Shown here: positions 1-8,758 of the stretch, one piece after another
Numbering within the stretch: position 1 is the first letter of the stretch
How the letters are laid out: each line of letters begins with the position of its first letter
DNA from: Clostridia bacterium
GTDB lineage: Bacteria; Bacillota; Clostridia; TANB77; CAG-508
Assembly (NCBI GenBank): GCA_900758165.1
Contig: CAAEQN010000006.1
Span: forward strand, 1 to 34,147
Length of the DNA stretch: 34,147 nucleotides
Reading direction: 5' to 3'
Translations under genes and position numbers: made by a program
Notes under the pieces: generated by a model
Database searches by the model: none
What the model was told of the DNA's origin: nothing
What the model saw: only the letters and a program-made list of their open reading frames with translations

Positions 1-221
1 AATTCTACTTCTTCTTTTATAGATGCATATCTTGTCTCATCTCTTGCATCTCTAGCTTTTTTTATTAACCCATTATCTCCTGCTACTAAACTTATACTTA
101 TTCCTGCTAGTATTAATAGTACTACTATTGTTACAACCAAAGCTATTAGGGTTATTGCTTTGTTGTTTTTTAACTTTTGTGCGTTAAAATTTGTTTGCTT
201 TTTTAGTTTTTCTTTTCCCAT
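1..221 (-). CDS. Type IV pilin-like/prepilin N-terminal protein (partial)
   Basis: The gene runs off the left edge, so only about 73 N-terminal residues are visible. A Lys-rich start of about 25 residues is followed by a prepilin-type segment (ITLIALVVTIVVLLILAGIS), then GDNGLIKKARDARDE. This matches the class III signal peptide/N-methylation leaders common in Clostridia, where the usual GFTLIE becomes ITLIAL. The leader is expected to be cut by prepilin peptidase and to anchor a pilin or pseudopilin in the membrane. AGGAGA lies 7 nt before the ATG. The C-terminal part is outside the window, so the specific product cannot be named. Confidence 0.75.
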   Translation of the reverse strand, partial: MGKEKLKKQTNFNAQKLKNNKAITLIALVVTIVVLLILAGISISLVAGDNGLIKKARDARDETRYASIKEEVE

Positions 222-423
222 TTTTTCGTCTCCTTTGTTTTCTTATATTTCCATTGTAAAACATTTTGTTTTATAGTTCAACTGTTAGTTTCAATTTTAT
301 TGAATAGGTAATTTAATAAAATTTAACTATCTAATTTATAGCATAACAACAATAAAAAAGCAACATACTAATAAAAATAAATCAAAATGTTTTAAGCAAC
401 TAAAAATTGCCAATACATAGAAA

Positions 424-1747
424 CTATTTTAAACTAATATATTCTTTATAATTTATATCTTTTTTTCTATATTCTGTAGGTTCCAATCCAACTCTATTTT
501 TCATATAATTCACAATTATTATCATTATTGTTAAAAATACAATTCCAAATATAACCATTGAATATCTTATATTATATCTTAATACTACTATTGCTCCAAA
601 TATACATATTATAGCATTTCCCATTCCTGTTACAAGTCCATAAGCTGCATAAACTTTATTTGCAACTTCTGAATTTGTAAAATTAGTTATATATTTTTTT
701 ATTAATACATAATATAATCCTGTCCCTATATATCTAATGGTGTATGTTGCAATCACTATAGATATTATTACTATATTAGATATATTCATTATAGATACAA
801 TTCCTGCAATCAAACAAGCTATAGTATATGTAAGTCCTATTACAGTTAATGTTTTATTTTTATATTTATTGTGAAATTTGTTCTGTTTTTTCGATGATAT
901 TCCAGCTACAATTTGCATTATTGCATATATTATACCAATAGTACTTGCTGATATATTTATATCATCTAATAAATTCATTTCATAGGTGTTCATAACCATA
1001 ATTATGCCATACATTACTGCTGAATATACCATTAAAGCTCTTAATCTTTTTGAATTAAATATAAATGAAAATGCTGTTTTTATATCTCTTAAGTTGTTTT
1101 TATATATTTGTTTTACTTTAATTTTTTCTTTATTTTTTTCACTTTCATTTTCTTCATTATCTATAACTTTAAAATTACATGCTATTCTTGCTGATATTAT
1201 TAAAGTAGCTACACATATTATCATTGGAATATAACCATTAATTTCAAATAAAAATCCAGCTATCATTGCTGTTATTGCCGACAAATAATAATAATTTCCT
1301 AACCCTCTGCTATCAATCTTTGAATATATGTTTCCCTTGTTTTCTGTATTTGGTATGGAACGATTTAATATTCCGAGCTTCTGATATATCTCTTGCCGAA
1401 TATCCTACTGCTGAAAATAAATTTGCTAATATTAAAATACTTAAGTTTGATGATAGCATTACAAGTATTACTGAAAAGGCATTTACTAAATCTGCAAATA
1501 TAAGTCCTTTTTTCTCTCCTAACTTTTCTATTAGCATCGTTACAAATACTTGAAATATTGCTCTAAATATTCCAAAAAATGCACTTGCTATAATAATATC
1601 TCCTGCTGTTAAATTTTTTATTTGCGTCAAAAATAAGAATTTAATACCATAATAAAATAATAAATCAGCTGTAAGCATCTTATGTATTGAATGTGTTTTC
1701 ATATTCATTTTTCTTTTTTCAGACAATAGTTTTTCTCCTTGTTCCAT
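424..1747 (-). pseudogene. MFS transporter interrupted by a frameshift
   Basis: Two adjacent reading frames make one 12-helix major facilitator of about 440 residues. The upstream part (1313-1747) carries the N-terminal helices. The downstream part (424-1284) carries the remaining helices and a short cytosolic tail. Near 1340-1380 the protein leaves one frame at SARDISEA and continues in the next (NRSIPNTENKGNIYSKIDSR, then NYYYLSAITA). The downstream frame is +1 of the upstream one, so there is one extra base (or two missing). The substrate is unknown. The ATG at 1747 follows AAGGAAG, and a good promoter lies at 1783-1811. It may be a true pseudogene or an assembly indel. Confidence 0.8.
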
Positions 1748-1782
1748 TATTACTTCCTTTCCGTTTTACCTTTTATAATTTT

Positions 1783-1811
1783 ATTATCTATTATTTTAAA
1801 TTTAAAGTCAA
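1783..1811 (-). promoter_or_regulatory. Sigma-A-type promoter of the MFS gene
   Basis: On the minus strand, TTGACT (1811-1806) and GATAAT (1788-1783) are separated by 17 nt. They lie about 36 nt upstream of the transporter start, in the right direction. Confidence 0.6.
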
Positions 1812-1885
1812 CTATTTATCTTTATTAAATTTTACTTATTAATTGTTTAAAGTATTTTTTATAATAATTTTCATATATTTATTAT

Positions 1886-2749
1886 ATGTACCGTTTTAAA
1901 ATTATAAAATTTAATTATAAATCATTTCTAATAGCAATCATATTAAGTATAATTGCAATTTTTTCGCTGTTTTCTGTTCATAATTATTCTATTGCAAAGA
2001 CAAAAGAAGGAATTGCTGTTCCAATTATTATGTATCATAGTATTTTAAAGTCAAAGTGTGGAAACTTTATTGTACATCCTGAAACTTTAGAAAATGATTT
2101 AAAATATATAAAAGATAGAGGATACACAACAATTACTATGACTGATTTAATAAATTATGTTTATAATGGTTCTTCTTTGCCAGAAAAGCCTATTGTTATT
2201 ACTTTTGATGATGGCTTTTATAATAATTTAGGATATGCTGTTCCGCTTCTCCACAAATATGATATGAAAGCTGTCATTTCAATTGTTGGAAAATATACTG
2301 ATGATTACAGCAAAACTGATGAGGCTAATCTTAATTATAGCTATCTTCGATGGAAAGATATTAATGAATTAATGAAAGATGGATGCATTGAATTTCAAAA
2401 TCATACTTATAATTTACATTCTACTTCTAAAAGGCAAGGTGCAAAAAAATTACCTTATGAAAGTGTATCTTCCTATAAAAGCTTATTTACAAAAGACCTT
2501 TCAAAATTACAAGAAGAATTTTTAAAAAACTGTGATGGTTATCAACCAAACACGTTTACGTACCCATTAGGAGCTGTATCTAAAGACTCACTTCCTTTAG
2601 TTAGAGAATTAGGTTTTAAAGCAAGTCTTTCTTGCACAAGTGGAATAAATTATATTACAAAGGATTCAGAATGTTTATATCTGTTAAGAAGAAATAATAG
2701 AATTGGAACTATTTCTTCTGAAAAGTTTTTTAAAAAATTGCTAAACTAA
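1886..2749 (+). CDS. Membrane-anchored polysaccharide deacetylase
   Basis: This is a 287-residue NodB-homology (carbohydrate esterase 4) protein. A single N-terminal membrane segment (residues about 13-33) is followed by an extracellular catalytic domain. Visible motifs are PIIMYHS, the metal/catalytic TFDDG (D108-D109), the His motif NHTYNLH (H173, H178), and TFTYPLG in the motif 3 region. The family removes N- or O-acetyl groups from peptidoglycan or surface polysaccharide. There is no recognisable Shine-Dalgarno before the ATG. A TATAAT at 1859-1864 would put transcription start only about 15 nt upstream, so the leader is very short. It is the only intact complete gene left of the mobile segment. 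Confidence 0.85.
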   Translation: MYRFKIIKFNYKSFLIAIILSIIAIFSLFSVHNYSIAKTKEGIAVPIIMYHSILKSKCGNFIVHPETLENDLKYIKDRGYTTITMTDLINYVYNGSSLPEKPIVITFDDGFYNNLGYAVPLLHKYDMKAVISIVGKYTDDYSKTDEANLNYSYLRWKDINELMKDGCIEFQNHTYNLHSTSKRQGAKKLPYESVSSYKSLFTKDLSKLQEEFLKNCDGYQPNTFTYPLGAVSKDSLPLVRELGFKASLSCTSGINYITKDSECLYLLRRNNRIGTISSEKFFKKLLN

Positions 2750-2750
2750 T

Positions 2751-2785
2751 AAAGCATATACTTAAAGTACATGCTTTACTAGTTT
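2751..2785. terminator. Terminator between convergent genes
   Basis: An 11-bp arm at 2751-2761 pairs with 2767-2777 (one mismatch, loop TTAAA). AGTTTTT follows on the plus strand. It separates the deacetylase from the oppositely oriented permease. Confidence 0.6.
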
Positions 2786-2793
2786 TTAATTTG

Positions 2794-3571
2794 TTATGAA
2801 CCTATTGATTTGTATTTTTTTAGTCCAACTCTCCAAACTATATAACAAGGTATTATAAATAATATTGAAAGCAATGGAGCTACTATATAAAATTTGTTGT
2901 CTGTTCTTCCTATTATATATAGCAATGGATAATAATTAACTAGAGCTAACGGTATTATGAATGTAAAGAATTTTTTAACCCATTCTTTATATATATCTAG
3001 TGGATATTGTGTTAAATCTCTTGCTCCATCTGTAAATATATTCATTATTTCTAAACTTTGTGTTGTAAAAAATGTAATTCCTGCTTTTAGTATAAATAAT
3101 GCTGAATATAATATAAAAGTACAAATAATCATTAATGCTAAAGTTATAAGAATATCAGCTCTTAATAGTTCTGGATTTCTTACTAGCAGATATATAAATA
3201 ATATTATTGCAATTATGCACCTTCCAATTCTCTCAAATGAAATCTCCGTTCCTAATACTTGTAATATTATATTTCGTGGTCTTACTAAAATTCTGTCAAA
3301 CTCTCCATCTCCGAAGTAATCTATCAAAACGATCAAATGCTCTGAAGAAACATTCTGCAGTAGTATATCCTAAAAATGATACTATAAAGCATATCATTAC
3401 ATCATCAATTGTATACCCAGCTACATCTCCAAATTTGTTAAATAAAAATATTATTGATATGAACGCAAATACCGAAGTTCCTGTTTTAGCTAATGTTGAT
3501 ATTATAAAAGTCTTTTTATATGCAAGTGCTATTTTTAATTGCATTATTAAATATTTAAAATATAACTTCAT
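2794..3571 (-). pseudogene. ABC-2 type permease (second subunit), frameshifted
   Basis: Frame one (3296-3571) gives the N-terminus through ECFFRAFDRFDRLL. Frame two (2794 to about 3320) continues with GDGEFDRILVRPRN and ends with the family-typical GLKKYKSIGS. Together they make a six-helix permease of about 260 residues of the ABC-2 (DUF990-like) family, a membrane subunit of an ABC exporter. The switch is +1 near 3305-3315, so one extra base has destroyed the frame. The ATG at 3571 has a perfect AAGGAGG. It lies 12 bp downstream of the truncated first permease, the usual permease-permease order. The ATPase gene expected upstream is absent. Confidence 0.82.
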
Positions 3572-3583
3572 TTCAATTCCTCC

Positions 3584-4030
3584 TTATCCACCTTGTACCA
3601 CAACTTTTGAAATTTGTCTATTTATTATTTTCTTTCCTATATATGTAAATAGTAATATCCAACAAATCTGCAATATTAGTATTTTAACTATTTCGCCAGC
3701 TGAATTAATATAGCCATTATATATATTAAAAGTTACGTTTTGCATATAATAAAAAGGAGTAAACTTTAAAATGTTTATTATAATATCTGGCATAAATGGT
3801 ATTGGAATTAACATTCCTGAAGCAAAATCTATTACAAGTCCAAACGCTGCTTTTATACCATTTGATGTAATTGTTTTCATTATTGTGCCATACATAATCA
3901 TTACAAACGAAAGCATTAATAATACTGACAATAACATTGTCGTTATACTAATAATTAGTAATCCAAAATTCTTTGGTGCTATTAATTGATATTGTCCTAA
4001 AAATGGCATTGCTGATATATATAATAAGAC
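3584..4030 (-). pseudogene. ABC-2 type permease (first subunit), 5' end removed by insertion
   Basis: Only about the last 140-148 residues remain: four predicted membrane helices, the PFMPDIII loop, and the C-terminus KVVVQGG, which is characteristic of this permease family (normally about 260 residues). Its reading frame stays open upstream only to a TAG at 4031-4033, where recombinase DNA begins. The missing N-terminal half and the partner ATPase are nowhere else in the window. The first ATG (4009) lies within a transmembrane part, so the remnant is not expected to make a working subunit. Confidence 0.8.
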
Positions 4031-5630
4031 CTAAACAGATACTTTTTTTATCCACCTCGCTCATTTCCAAGCCGAGGTGGAAATTTATTTTTAGCTTAAC
4101 ATGATTTTTTTCAATTCCTTGTACATATATCCTATCGATTTTTTCATGTATAAATTCTTTTGTTAATTCAAATGTATCAAAATCAAAAAACTTCTTTATT
4201 TTTTGTTGATTTTTTCCAGTTTCATTTGCATCTCTATTTACTTTTAATTGTATTAATTGACTTTTATAATCCATAATTTCGTCTTGATATTCATTCTTGA
4301 TTTTTTCAAACTCATCATCAGTAATTTTATTCATAGTATATAATTTTATTAAATTAGCTTTATTCTTTTCCTTTTCATTTATTGCATTTTCTAAAATTTT
4401 TATATTTTTTTCTAATTTAAAATCCTTTTTGTCTAACCTAGAATTTGCTTTCAACATTTCTTTAAGTATCATTGATTTCTTTTCTAATAATTCAGAAAAA
4501 ACCTCACTTAATATACTATTTAATTCCTCAGTTCCAATATATGTATGATTATTACAATTTTTTAAGCCATTCTTAGCATATTCAGAACATATCCAAAATT
4601 CTTCTTTTGCTGTTGGTCTATGCTTTCTTCTCCAAAATTTTTTTCCATCATTAGTACATATCAATAAATTAGAATATTGGTATTGATTATTCCAACGATC
4701 TCCAGTTCCAGTATACTTATTACTTCTCTTTTCCATTATTTCATTGCATTTTTGCCATATATCGTCATTTACAATTTGTGGTACAATATTCTCTTCAGCT
4801 TTATAGGTAATCCATTCCTCTTTTGGAATTTCTATTCTTTCCTTACTCATAAAATCTATCACCTCTGTTTTTTTACCACAATAACATCCTTTATATTTTG
4901 GATTTGTAAGTATATTTTTTATTGTAGAATAAGCAAAAACATCTCCTTTTCTCGTTAATTTTCCCTCTTCTGCTAGTTTCTTTCCAATTCTCCTTATTCC
5001 AATATTTCCTGTGGAATATAATTCAAAAATTCTCGAAACAATTTCTGCTTCTTCATCGATTTTTTTCAATTTACACTTGTCTTTTTCATATCCCCATATA
5101 ACATTACTGCCAAGCACTCTTCCTTTTTCTATTGCTCTATTAAATCCAAATTTTACCCTTTCTGAAATTCTTCTACTTTCATCCTGTGCAAGTGATGCCA
5201 TAAGTGTTAATCTCAATTCTCCTTCTTGTTCAAGAGTATTAATATTATCTAATTCAAAATATATACCTTTTCCTCTTGCTAATAAGTTTCTAGTAAACTG
5301 TAGTGTGTCTAATGTATTTCTTGCAAATCTACATACTTCTTTTGTTAAAATCAGATCATATTTATCATCCATACCATCCTGTATCATATTATTAAAGTCC
5401 TCTCTTTTCTTTATTGATGTTCCTGTTATTCCACTGTCACTATAGCCTTGAACTAATGTCCATTTAGGTATAGATAAAATTTTGTTTTTGTAATAATCAT
5501 CCTGATTTATTAGTGAATTTTTTTGTTCATTCTTTCCTGTAGAAACTCTTGCATAATATGTCACCCTTAAAGGTAAATCATATATTGTTTTTCCTGACAT
5601 TAATGCTTTTCTAATTTCATATAATTCCAT
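3948..5630 (-). CDS. Large serine recombinase 1
   Basis: This is a 560-residue large serine integrase/transposase (TndX/TnpX-like group). It has an N-terminal resolvase domain with catalytic Ser in TYYARVST and conserved Arg in EVCRFARN and SRRISERVKFG, a recombinase domain at about 190-310, a partly degenerate zinc-ribbon region (lone Cys in LLICTNDG, later WICSEY and KNCNNH), and a coiled coil at about 400-480. The last 27 residues, from GLIIYIS on, are an out-of-frame translation of the permease gene, so the native C-terminus was altered on insertion. GGAGGT precedes the ATG. The resolvase domain is about 80% identical by eye to recombinase 2, but the C-terminal half is clearly different. 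Confidence 0.9.
   Translation of the reverse strand: MELYEIRKALMSGKTIYDLPLRVTYYARVSTGKNEQKNSLINQDDYYKNKILSIPKWTLVQGYSDSGITGTSIKKREDFNNMIQDGMDDKYDLILTKEVCRFARNTLDTLQFTRNLLARGKGIYFELDNINTLEQEGELRLTLMASLAQDESRRISERVKFGFNRAIEKGRVLGSNVIWGYEKDKCKLKKIDEEAEIVSRIFELYSTGNIGIRRIGKKLAEEGKLTRKGDVFAYSTIKNILTNPKYKGCYCGKKTEVIDFMSKERIEIPKEEWITYKAEENIVPQIVNDDIWQKCNEIMEKRSNKYTGTGDRWNNQYQYSNLLICTNDGKKFWRRKHRPTAKEEFWICSEYAKNGLKNCNNHTYIGTEELNSILSEVFSELLEKKSMILKEMLKANSRLDKKDFKLEKNIKILENAINEKEKNKANLIKLYTMNKITDDEFEKIKNEYQDEIMDYKSQLIQLKVNRDANETGKNQQKIKKFFDFDTFELTKEFIHEKIDRIYVQGIEKNHVKLKINFHLGLEMSEVDKKSICLGLIIYISNAIFRTISINSTKEFWITNY
4052..4080. repeat. GC-rich inverted repeat near the element end
   Basis: CCACCTCG (4052-4059) and CGAGGTGG (4073-4080) form a perfect 8-bp stem in otherwise AT-rich DNA. 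It lies inside the recombinase 1 coding end, about 20-50 bp from the inferred junction. It could be part of the attachment site or an mRNA hairpin; the sequence does not decide. Confidence 0.5.
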
Positions 5631-5665
5631 TGAAATACCTCCAAAATCTTATTTTAATCGCTTGT

Positions 5666-5694
5666 GTTGTAACTCTGTTTGTATTTATTGTCAA
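5666..5694 (-). promoter_or_regulatory. Possible promoter of recombinase 1
   Basis: On the minus strand, a perfect TTGACA (5694-5689) is followed after 17 nt by a weak TACAAC (5671-5666), about 36 nt upstream of the recombinase 1 start. It lies after the recombinase 2 terminator, so recombinase 1 appears to be its own transcription unit. Confidence 0.4.
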
Positions 5695-5714
5695 CATTTT
5701 GAAAGATATTTCCA

Positions 5715-5740
5715 AAATTAAAAAGCCCTTATGGGCTTTT
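5715..5740 (-). terminator. Intrinsic terminator of recombinase 2
   Basis: A perfect 8-bp stem (AAAAGCCC at 5721-5728 with GGGCTTTT at 5733-5740, loop TTAT) is followed on the minus strand by TTTTTAATTTT. It overlaps the recombinase 2 stop codon. Confidence 0.85.
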
Positions 5741-7370
5741 AACTAGCAATCTTTTGCTTATCTATGTACTTAATTATTTTTTTCTTTTTATATAATAATT
5801 CTATTGTAATTCCAACTTTTAAAACTATTTCTAAATTTGCTAATCCTGTATCATCCAGTCTCTCTACTTTTATTTTATCTAAAATTACATCTACTAATTG
5901 TGCTGGTATTCCTTGAAAAAATTCAAAATCCTTTTCAAAACTTTTCTTTATTATTTGCATCTTATCATCTATTTCATCCTTATTTCTTGACATTATAAGT
6001 TTATTTTTTTCTTCTTCATAGGCTGATATTTTTTCGTTATATATATTGTTTTCTTCCTCAAATTCTTTTTCATCAATAAGTTCTGTAGTATATAATTTTA
6101 TCAATTTTTTCTTTTCTTTCTTCAAGCTTTCAATTTTATTTTGTAGTGAAGTTATATCTATTTCAGTAGAACAGTCTTCAAAGCACTCTTTACATTTATT
6201 TAATAAATTCTCTATAAATTTTTCTTTATTTATAAACATTTCATTAAATATTCGTTTTAATACTTCATCTAATGTTTCTGTATATATATTAACATTGTTT
6301 GCACATCCACTTATACCTTTTTTCTTATATAATGCACATTGCCAAAATTCTCTTCCTCTACTAATTGTTCTCCAATAACATTGTCCATCTTTTTTGCAAT
6401 AAATTTTTCCAGAATATTTATATTTTGTATTATAACCAGTTGTTTCGCTTTTAGCTCTTTCACTTCTTTCTTTAAAGATTTCATTACATTTTTCCCAAAT
6501 TTTTTCATCAACAATTTGTGGTACAACGTCATCTGTTGCTTTATATTCTACAATTTCATCTTCTCCAAGATTTACTCTTTGTTTAGTCATGAAATCTATA
6601 ACTCTTGTCTTATTCCCAGAATAAAAGCCTTTATATTTCGGATTTGTAAGTATATTTTTTATTGTAGAATAAGCAAATGTTTCTCCTTTTTTTGTTAATA
6701 TTCCTTCTTCTTCAAGTTTTTTTCCAACTTTTCGTATTCCAATATCACCTGATGCATATATTTCATAAATTCTTTTTACAATTTTTGCCTCATCTTCGTT
6801 CATTTTTAATTTACAATTATCTTTTTCATAACCCCATATAGCATTATTTCCCAACACTCGTCCTTTTTCTATTGATCTTTTAAAACCAAACTTTACTCTT
6901 TCTGAGATTCGTCTGCTTTCGTCTTGTGCTAATGATGCCATTATTGTTAATCTTAATTCTCCCTCTTGTTCTAATGTATTTATATTGTCCAGTTCAAAAT
7001 AAACTCCCTTTCCCTTTGCCAATAAACTTCTAGTTAATTGTAATGTATCTAATGTATTTCTTGCAAATCTACACACTTCTTTTGTCAATATTAAATCATA
7101 CATATCATTAAGTCCATCAGAAATCATTTCATTAAAATCTTTTCTTTTTTTTGTAGAAGTACCTGTTATACCTCTATCACTATATCCATCAACTAATGTC
7201 CACATTGGTGTATCTAAGATTTTATTTTTGTAATATATCTCTTGGTTATCTAACGAGTTTTTTTGCTCGTCCTTTTCTGTTGATACTCTTGAATAATATG
7301 TAACTCTTAGTGGTAAATCATATATCGTTTTTCCTGACATCAATTCTCTTCTTATTGTATATAAATCCAT
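5739..7370 (-). CDS. Large serine recombinase 2
   Basis: A 543-residue paralogue of recombinase 1 with the same layout: resolvase domain with catalytic Ser in TYYSRVST, invariant EVCRFARNTLDTLQ and DESRRISERVKFGF, recombinase domain, atypical Cys cluster (YCKKDGQC, then WQC and SGC), and coiled coil at about 400-480. It is complete, ending in a Lys-rich tail. GGGGGC lies before the ATG, 13 nt after a 50-residue ORF with which it is probably cotranscribed. The near-identical catalytic domains and divergent DNA-binding halves suggest different target sites rather than simple duplication. Confidence 0.9.
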   Translation of the reverse strand: MDLYTIRRELMSGKTIYDLPLRVTYYSRVSTEKDEQKNSLDNQEIYYKNKILDTPMWTLVDGYSDRGITGTSTKKRKDFNEMISDGLNDMYDLILTKEVCRFARNTLDTLQLTRSLLAKGKGVYFELDNINTLEQEGELRLTIMASLAQDESRRISERVKFGFKRSIEKGRVLGNNAIWGYEKDNCKLKMNEDEAKIVKRIYEIYASGDIGIRKVGKKLEEEGILTKKGETFAYSTIKNILTNPKYKGFYSGNKTRVIDFMTKQRVNLGEDEIVEYKATDDVVPQIVDEKIWEKCNEIFKERSERAKSETTGYNTKYKYSGKIYCKKDGQCYWRTISRGREFWQCALYKKKGISGCANNVNIYTETLDEVLKRIFNEMFINKEKFIENLLNKCKECFEDCSTEIDITSLQNKIESLKKEKKKLIKLYTTELIDEKEFEEENNIYNEKISAYEEEKNKLIMSRNKDEIDDKMQIIKKSFEKDFEFFQGIPAQLVDVILDKIKVERLDDTGLANLEIVLKVGITIELLYKKKKIIKYIDKQKIAS

Positions 7371-7383
7371 ATTGAAAGCCCCC

Positions 7384-7536
7384 TTATATATTTCTAAGTA
7401 TATAATCTTTCATCTGGTCATCAATTAACCCCTGTTTATTTGCTGAATTTATCAAATATTTACTTAATTCTTCTTTAATACTGTTTTCAAATTTTTCTAT
7501 TGTTTTGGTTTCGATCTTATCAAATATTTTGTCCAA
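7384..7536 (-). CDS. Small conserved-looking protein upstream of recombinase 2
   Basis: A 50-residue ORF begins at TTG behind a GAGGTGAAG ribosome site and ends 13 nt before the recombinase 2 start. The protein is charged and helical (MDKIFDKIETKTIEKF... ending KDYILRNI) with no membrane segment or recognised domain. The good ribosome site, fit between neighbours and immediate coupling to the recombinase support a real gene. It could be a recombinase accessory or directionality protein, but that is a guess from position only. Confidence 0.5.
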   Translation of the reverse strand: MDKIFDKIETKTIEKFENSIKEELSKYLINSANKQGLIDDQMKDYILRNI

Positions 7537-7593
7537 TTTCTTCACCTCTGTTAATGTATATTGAAGAAATCATTTAAATATTACTGTATTTTT

Positions 7594-8013
7594 TTATTCC
7601 CATAATATTTTCTTGGGTACATCATACCCTGTTATGATTCCACTCTTTAAATGATAAGATTTAGTATTTTTATTATAATTATAAATAGATGAATTCCACT
7701 TTCTAAAAGCTCTATTATTTATTGTTTTTCTACCACCTGATAATTCTCTACTAGCTTGTATATGCATTTGTCTTAATTGTGCATACGCTATATCACCATC
7801 TTTTCTTTGCTTTCTTTTTTTAGCAATATATTGCATAGTTTGAGCATTATGCTTTTTTTTGTTTATTTCTTTTCTTTTTTCTTTTTCTAATTTATATCTA
7901 AAATCTTTAGTCACTACTCTTGAAACTTTATATTTTGAAATATTTAATTCTTTCGCAATTTCTATTTGCTTCATTTTATCTTCAAAATACATTTTTAAAA
8001 TTTTCTCATTCAT
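7594..8013 (-). CDS. HTH DNA-binding protein of mobile-element type
   Basis: The 139-residue protein starts at ATG 8013, chosen because AGGAGG lies 5 nt upstream (an in-frame TTG at 8028 is less likely). Residues about 8-30 form a helix-turn-helix (QIEIAKELNISKYKVSRVV) like region 4 of sigma factors or resolvase HTHs. A very basic helix follows, then a C-terminal block containing ASRELSGGRKT and NNRAFRKWNSSIY. I recognise the overall pattern from proteins near sigma-like genes in clostridial prophages and integrative elements. A DNA-binding regulatory role is inferred. Confidence 0.65.
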   Translation of the reverse strand: MNEKILKMYFEDKMKQIEIAKELNISKYKVSRVVTKDFRYKLEKEKRKEINKKKHNAQTMQYIAKKRKQRKDGDIAYAQLRQMHIQASRELSGGRKTINNRAFRKWNSSIYNYNKNTKSYHLKSGIITGYDVPKKILWE

Positions 8014-8083
8014 AGTACCCTCCTGCAACTTTTTGCTAACAGATTTTAAATATGAAGAACCTAATAGAGCTTATATTAAAACT

Positions 8084-8242
8084 CTATTTAATTTCTAAAT
8101 CTTCCATTGCTTTTTTAAAATTTTGCTCACTTAATTTTTTTACAGTTTTATATCTTTTATTTCTTTCTAATATTTCTATGATCTCTCTAGCAAATATTCC
8201 TAAACTGAAAGAGATTATAGAAAAAATTAAATATTTTAGCAT
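8084..8242 (-). CDS. Small single-pass membrane protein
   Basis: A 52-residue ORF with AAAGGAG about 10 nt upstream of the ATG. The first 18 residues are a hydrophobic helix (LKYLIFSIISFSLGIF), followed by a charged helix. It sits one base before the 95-residue gene in the same direction, consistent with cotranscription in the sigma-headed operon. No family recognised. Confidence 0.5.
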   Translation of the reverse strand: MLKYLIFSIISFSLGIFAREIIEILERNKRYKTVKKLSEQNFKKAMEDLEIK

Positions 8243-8243
8243 T

Positions 8244-8531
8244 TTATTTTTTCTCCTTTTTCTCTTTCATTATTATACTAGCTAATCTTTTTACTTCTGT
8301 ATTTCCAAATTTTTCATAAAACATTGTTACTTCTTCTTTTATAGACTTGGCTGTTATGTCTGTATTGCTATTTTTTAATGTATGGAATGCTAACTGTGCA
8401 TAAGCAGTAATAAGTTCTATTTCGGTTTTAGAATTATTTTTGCTTATTACATCTTTTGTTTTACTAAAAGTCTTTGTTTCTTTTAAATCTTTTACTTCTG
8501 TAACTTGATTTGTATTTCCTTTTTCATCCAT
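8244..8531 (-). CDS. Hypothetical protein of the mobile segment
   Basis: A 95-residue soluble protein with a perfect AAGGAGG ribosome site. The N-terminal 40 residues are polar and rich in Thr, Lys and Asp, probably disordered. The C-terminal part (about 40-95) is helical: ELITAYAQLAFHTL, then ITAKSIKEEVTMFYEKFG. No catalytic motif or known domain is visible. It lies between the small genes of the sigma-headed operon. Confidence 0.6.
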   Translation of the reverse strand: MDEKGNTNQVTEVKDLKETKTFSKTKDVISKNNSKTEIELITAYAQLAFHTLKNSNTDITAKSIKEEVTMFYEKFGNTEVKRLASIIMKEKKEKK

Positions 8532-8587
8532 ATTGTTACCTCCTTCTAATATTAGGAGTCCTATTTTTTATATTCGATGTTGCATTT

Positions 8588-8758
8588 TTATAATTTTTTT
8601 CTATTTTTTGTTAAAGTTTTATAAATCATATATTTTATTTCTTGCATTAAGTCTTCATCAATTCCATTCCTTAGCTTACTCATACTTGTAATTAGTGGAT
8701 TATAATCATCTAAAATTTTCAATATTTCTACATCATCTAAATTAAAGTTATTAAACAT
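8588..8758 (-). CDS. Small hypothetical protein overlapping the sigma-like gene
   Basis: A 56-residue ORF whose ATG overlaps the end of the sigma-like gene (ATGTTTAA contains its stop). GGAGG lies 7 nt upstream, inside the preceding gene, so translation is probably coupled. The protein is helical and charged (FNNFNLDDVEILKILDDYN ...). No domain recognised. Confidence 0.55.
   Translation of the reverse strand: MFNNFNLDDVEILKILDDYNPLITSMSKLRNGIDEDLMQEIKYMIYKTLTKNRKKL

Noticed and set aside
8052..8285. Plus-strand 77-residue ORF in the mobile segment
   Set aside because: It is antisense to two minus-strand genes with good ribosome sites, and has none itself.
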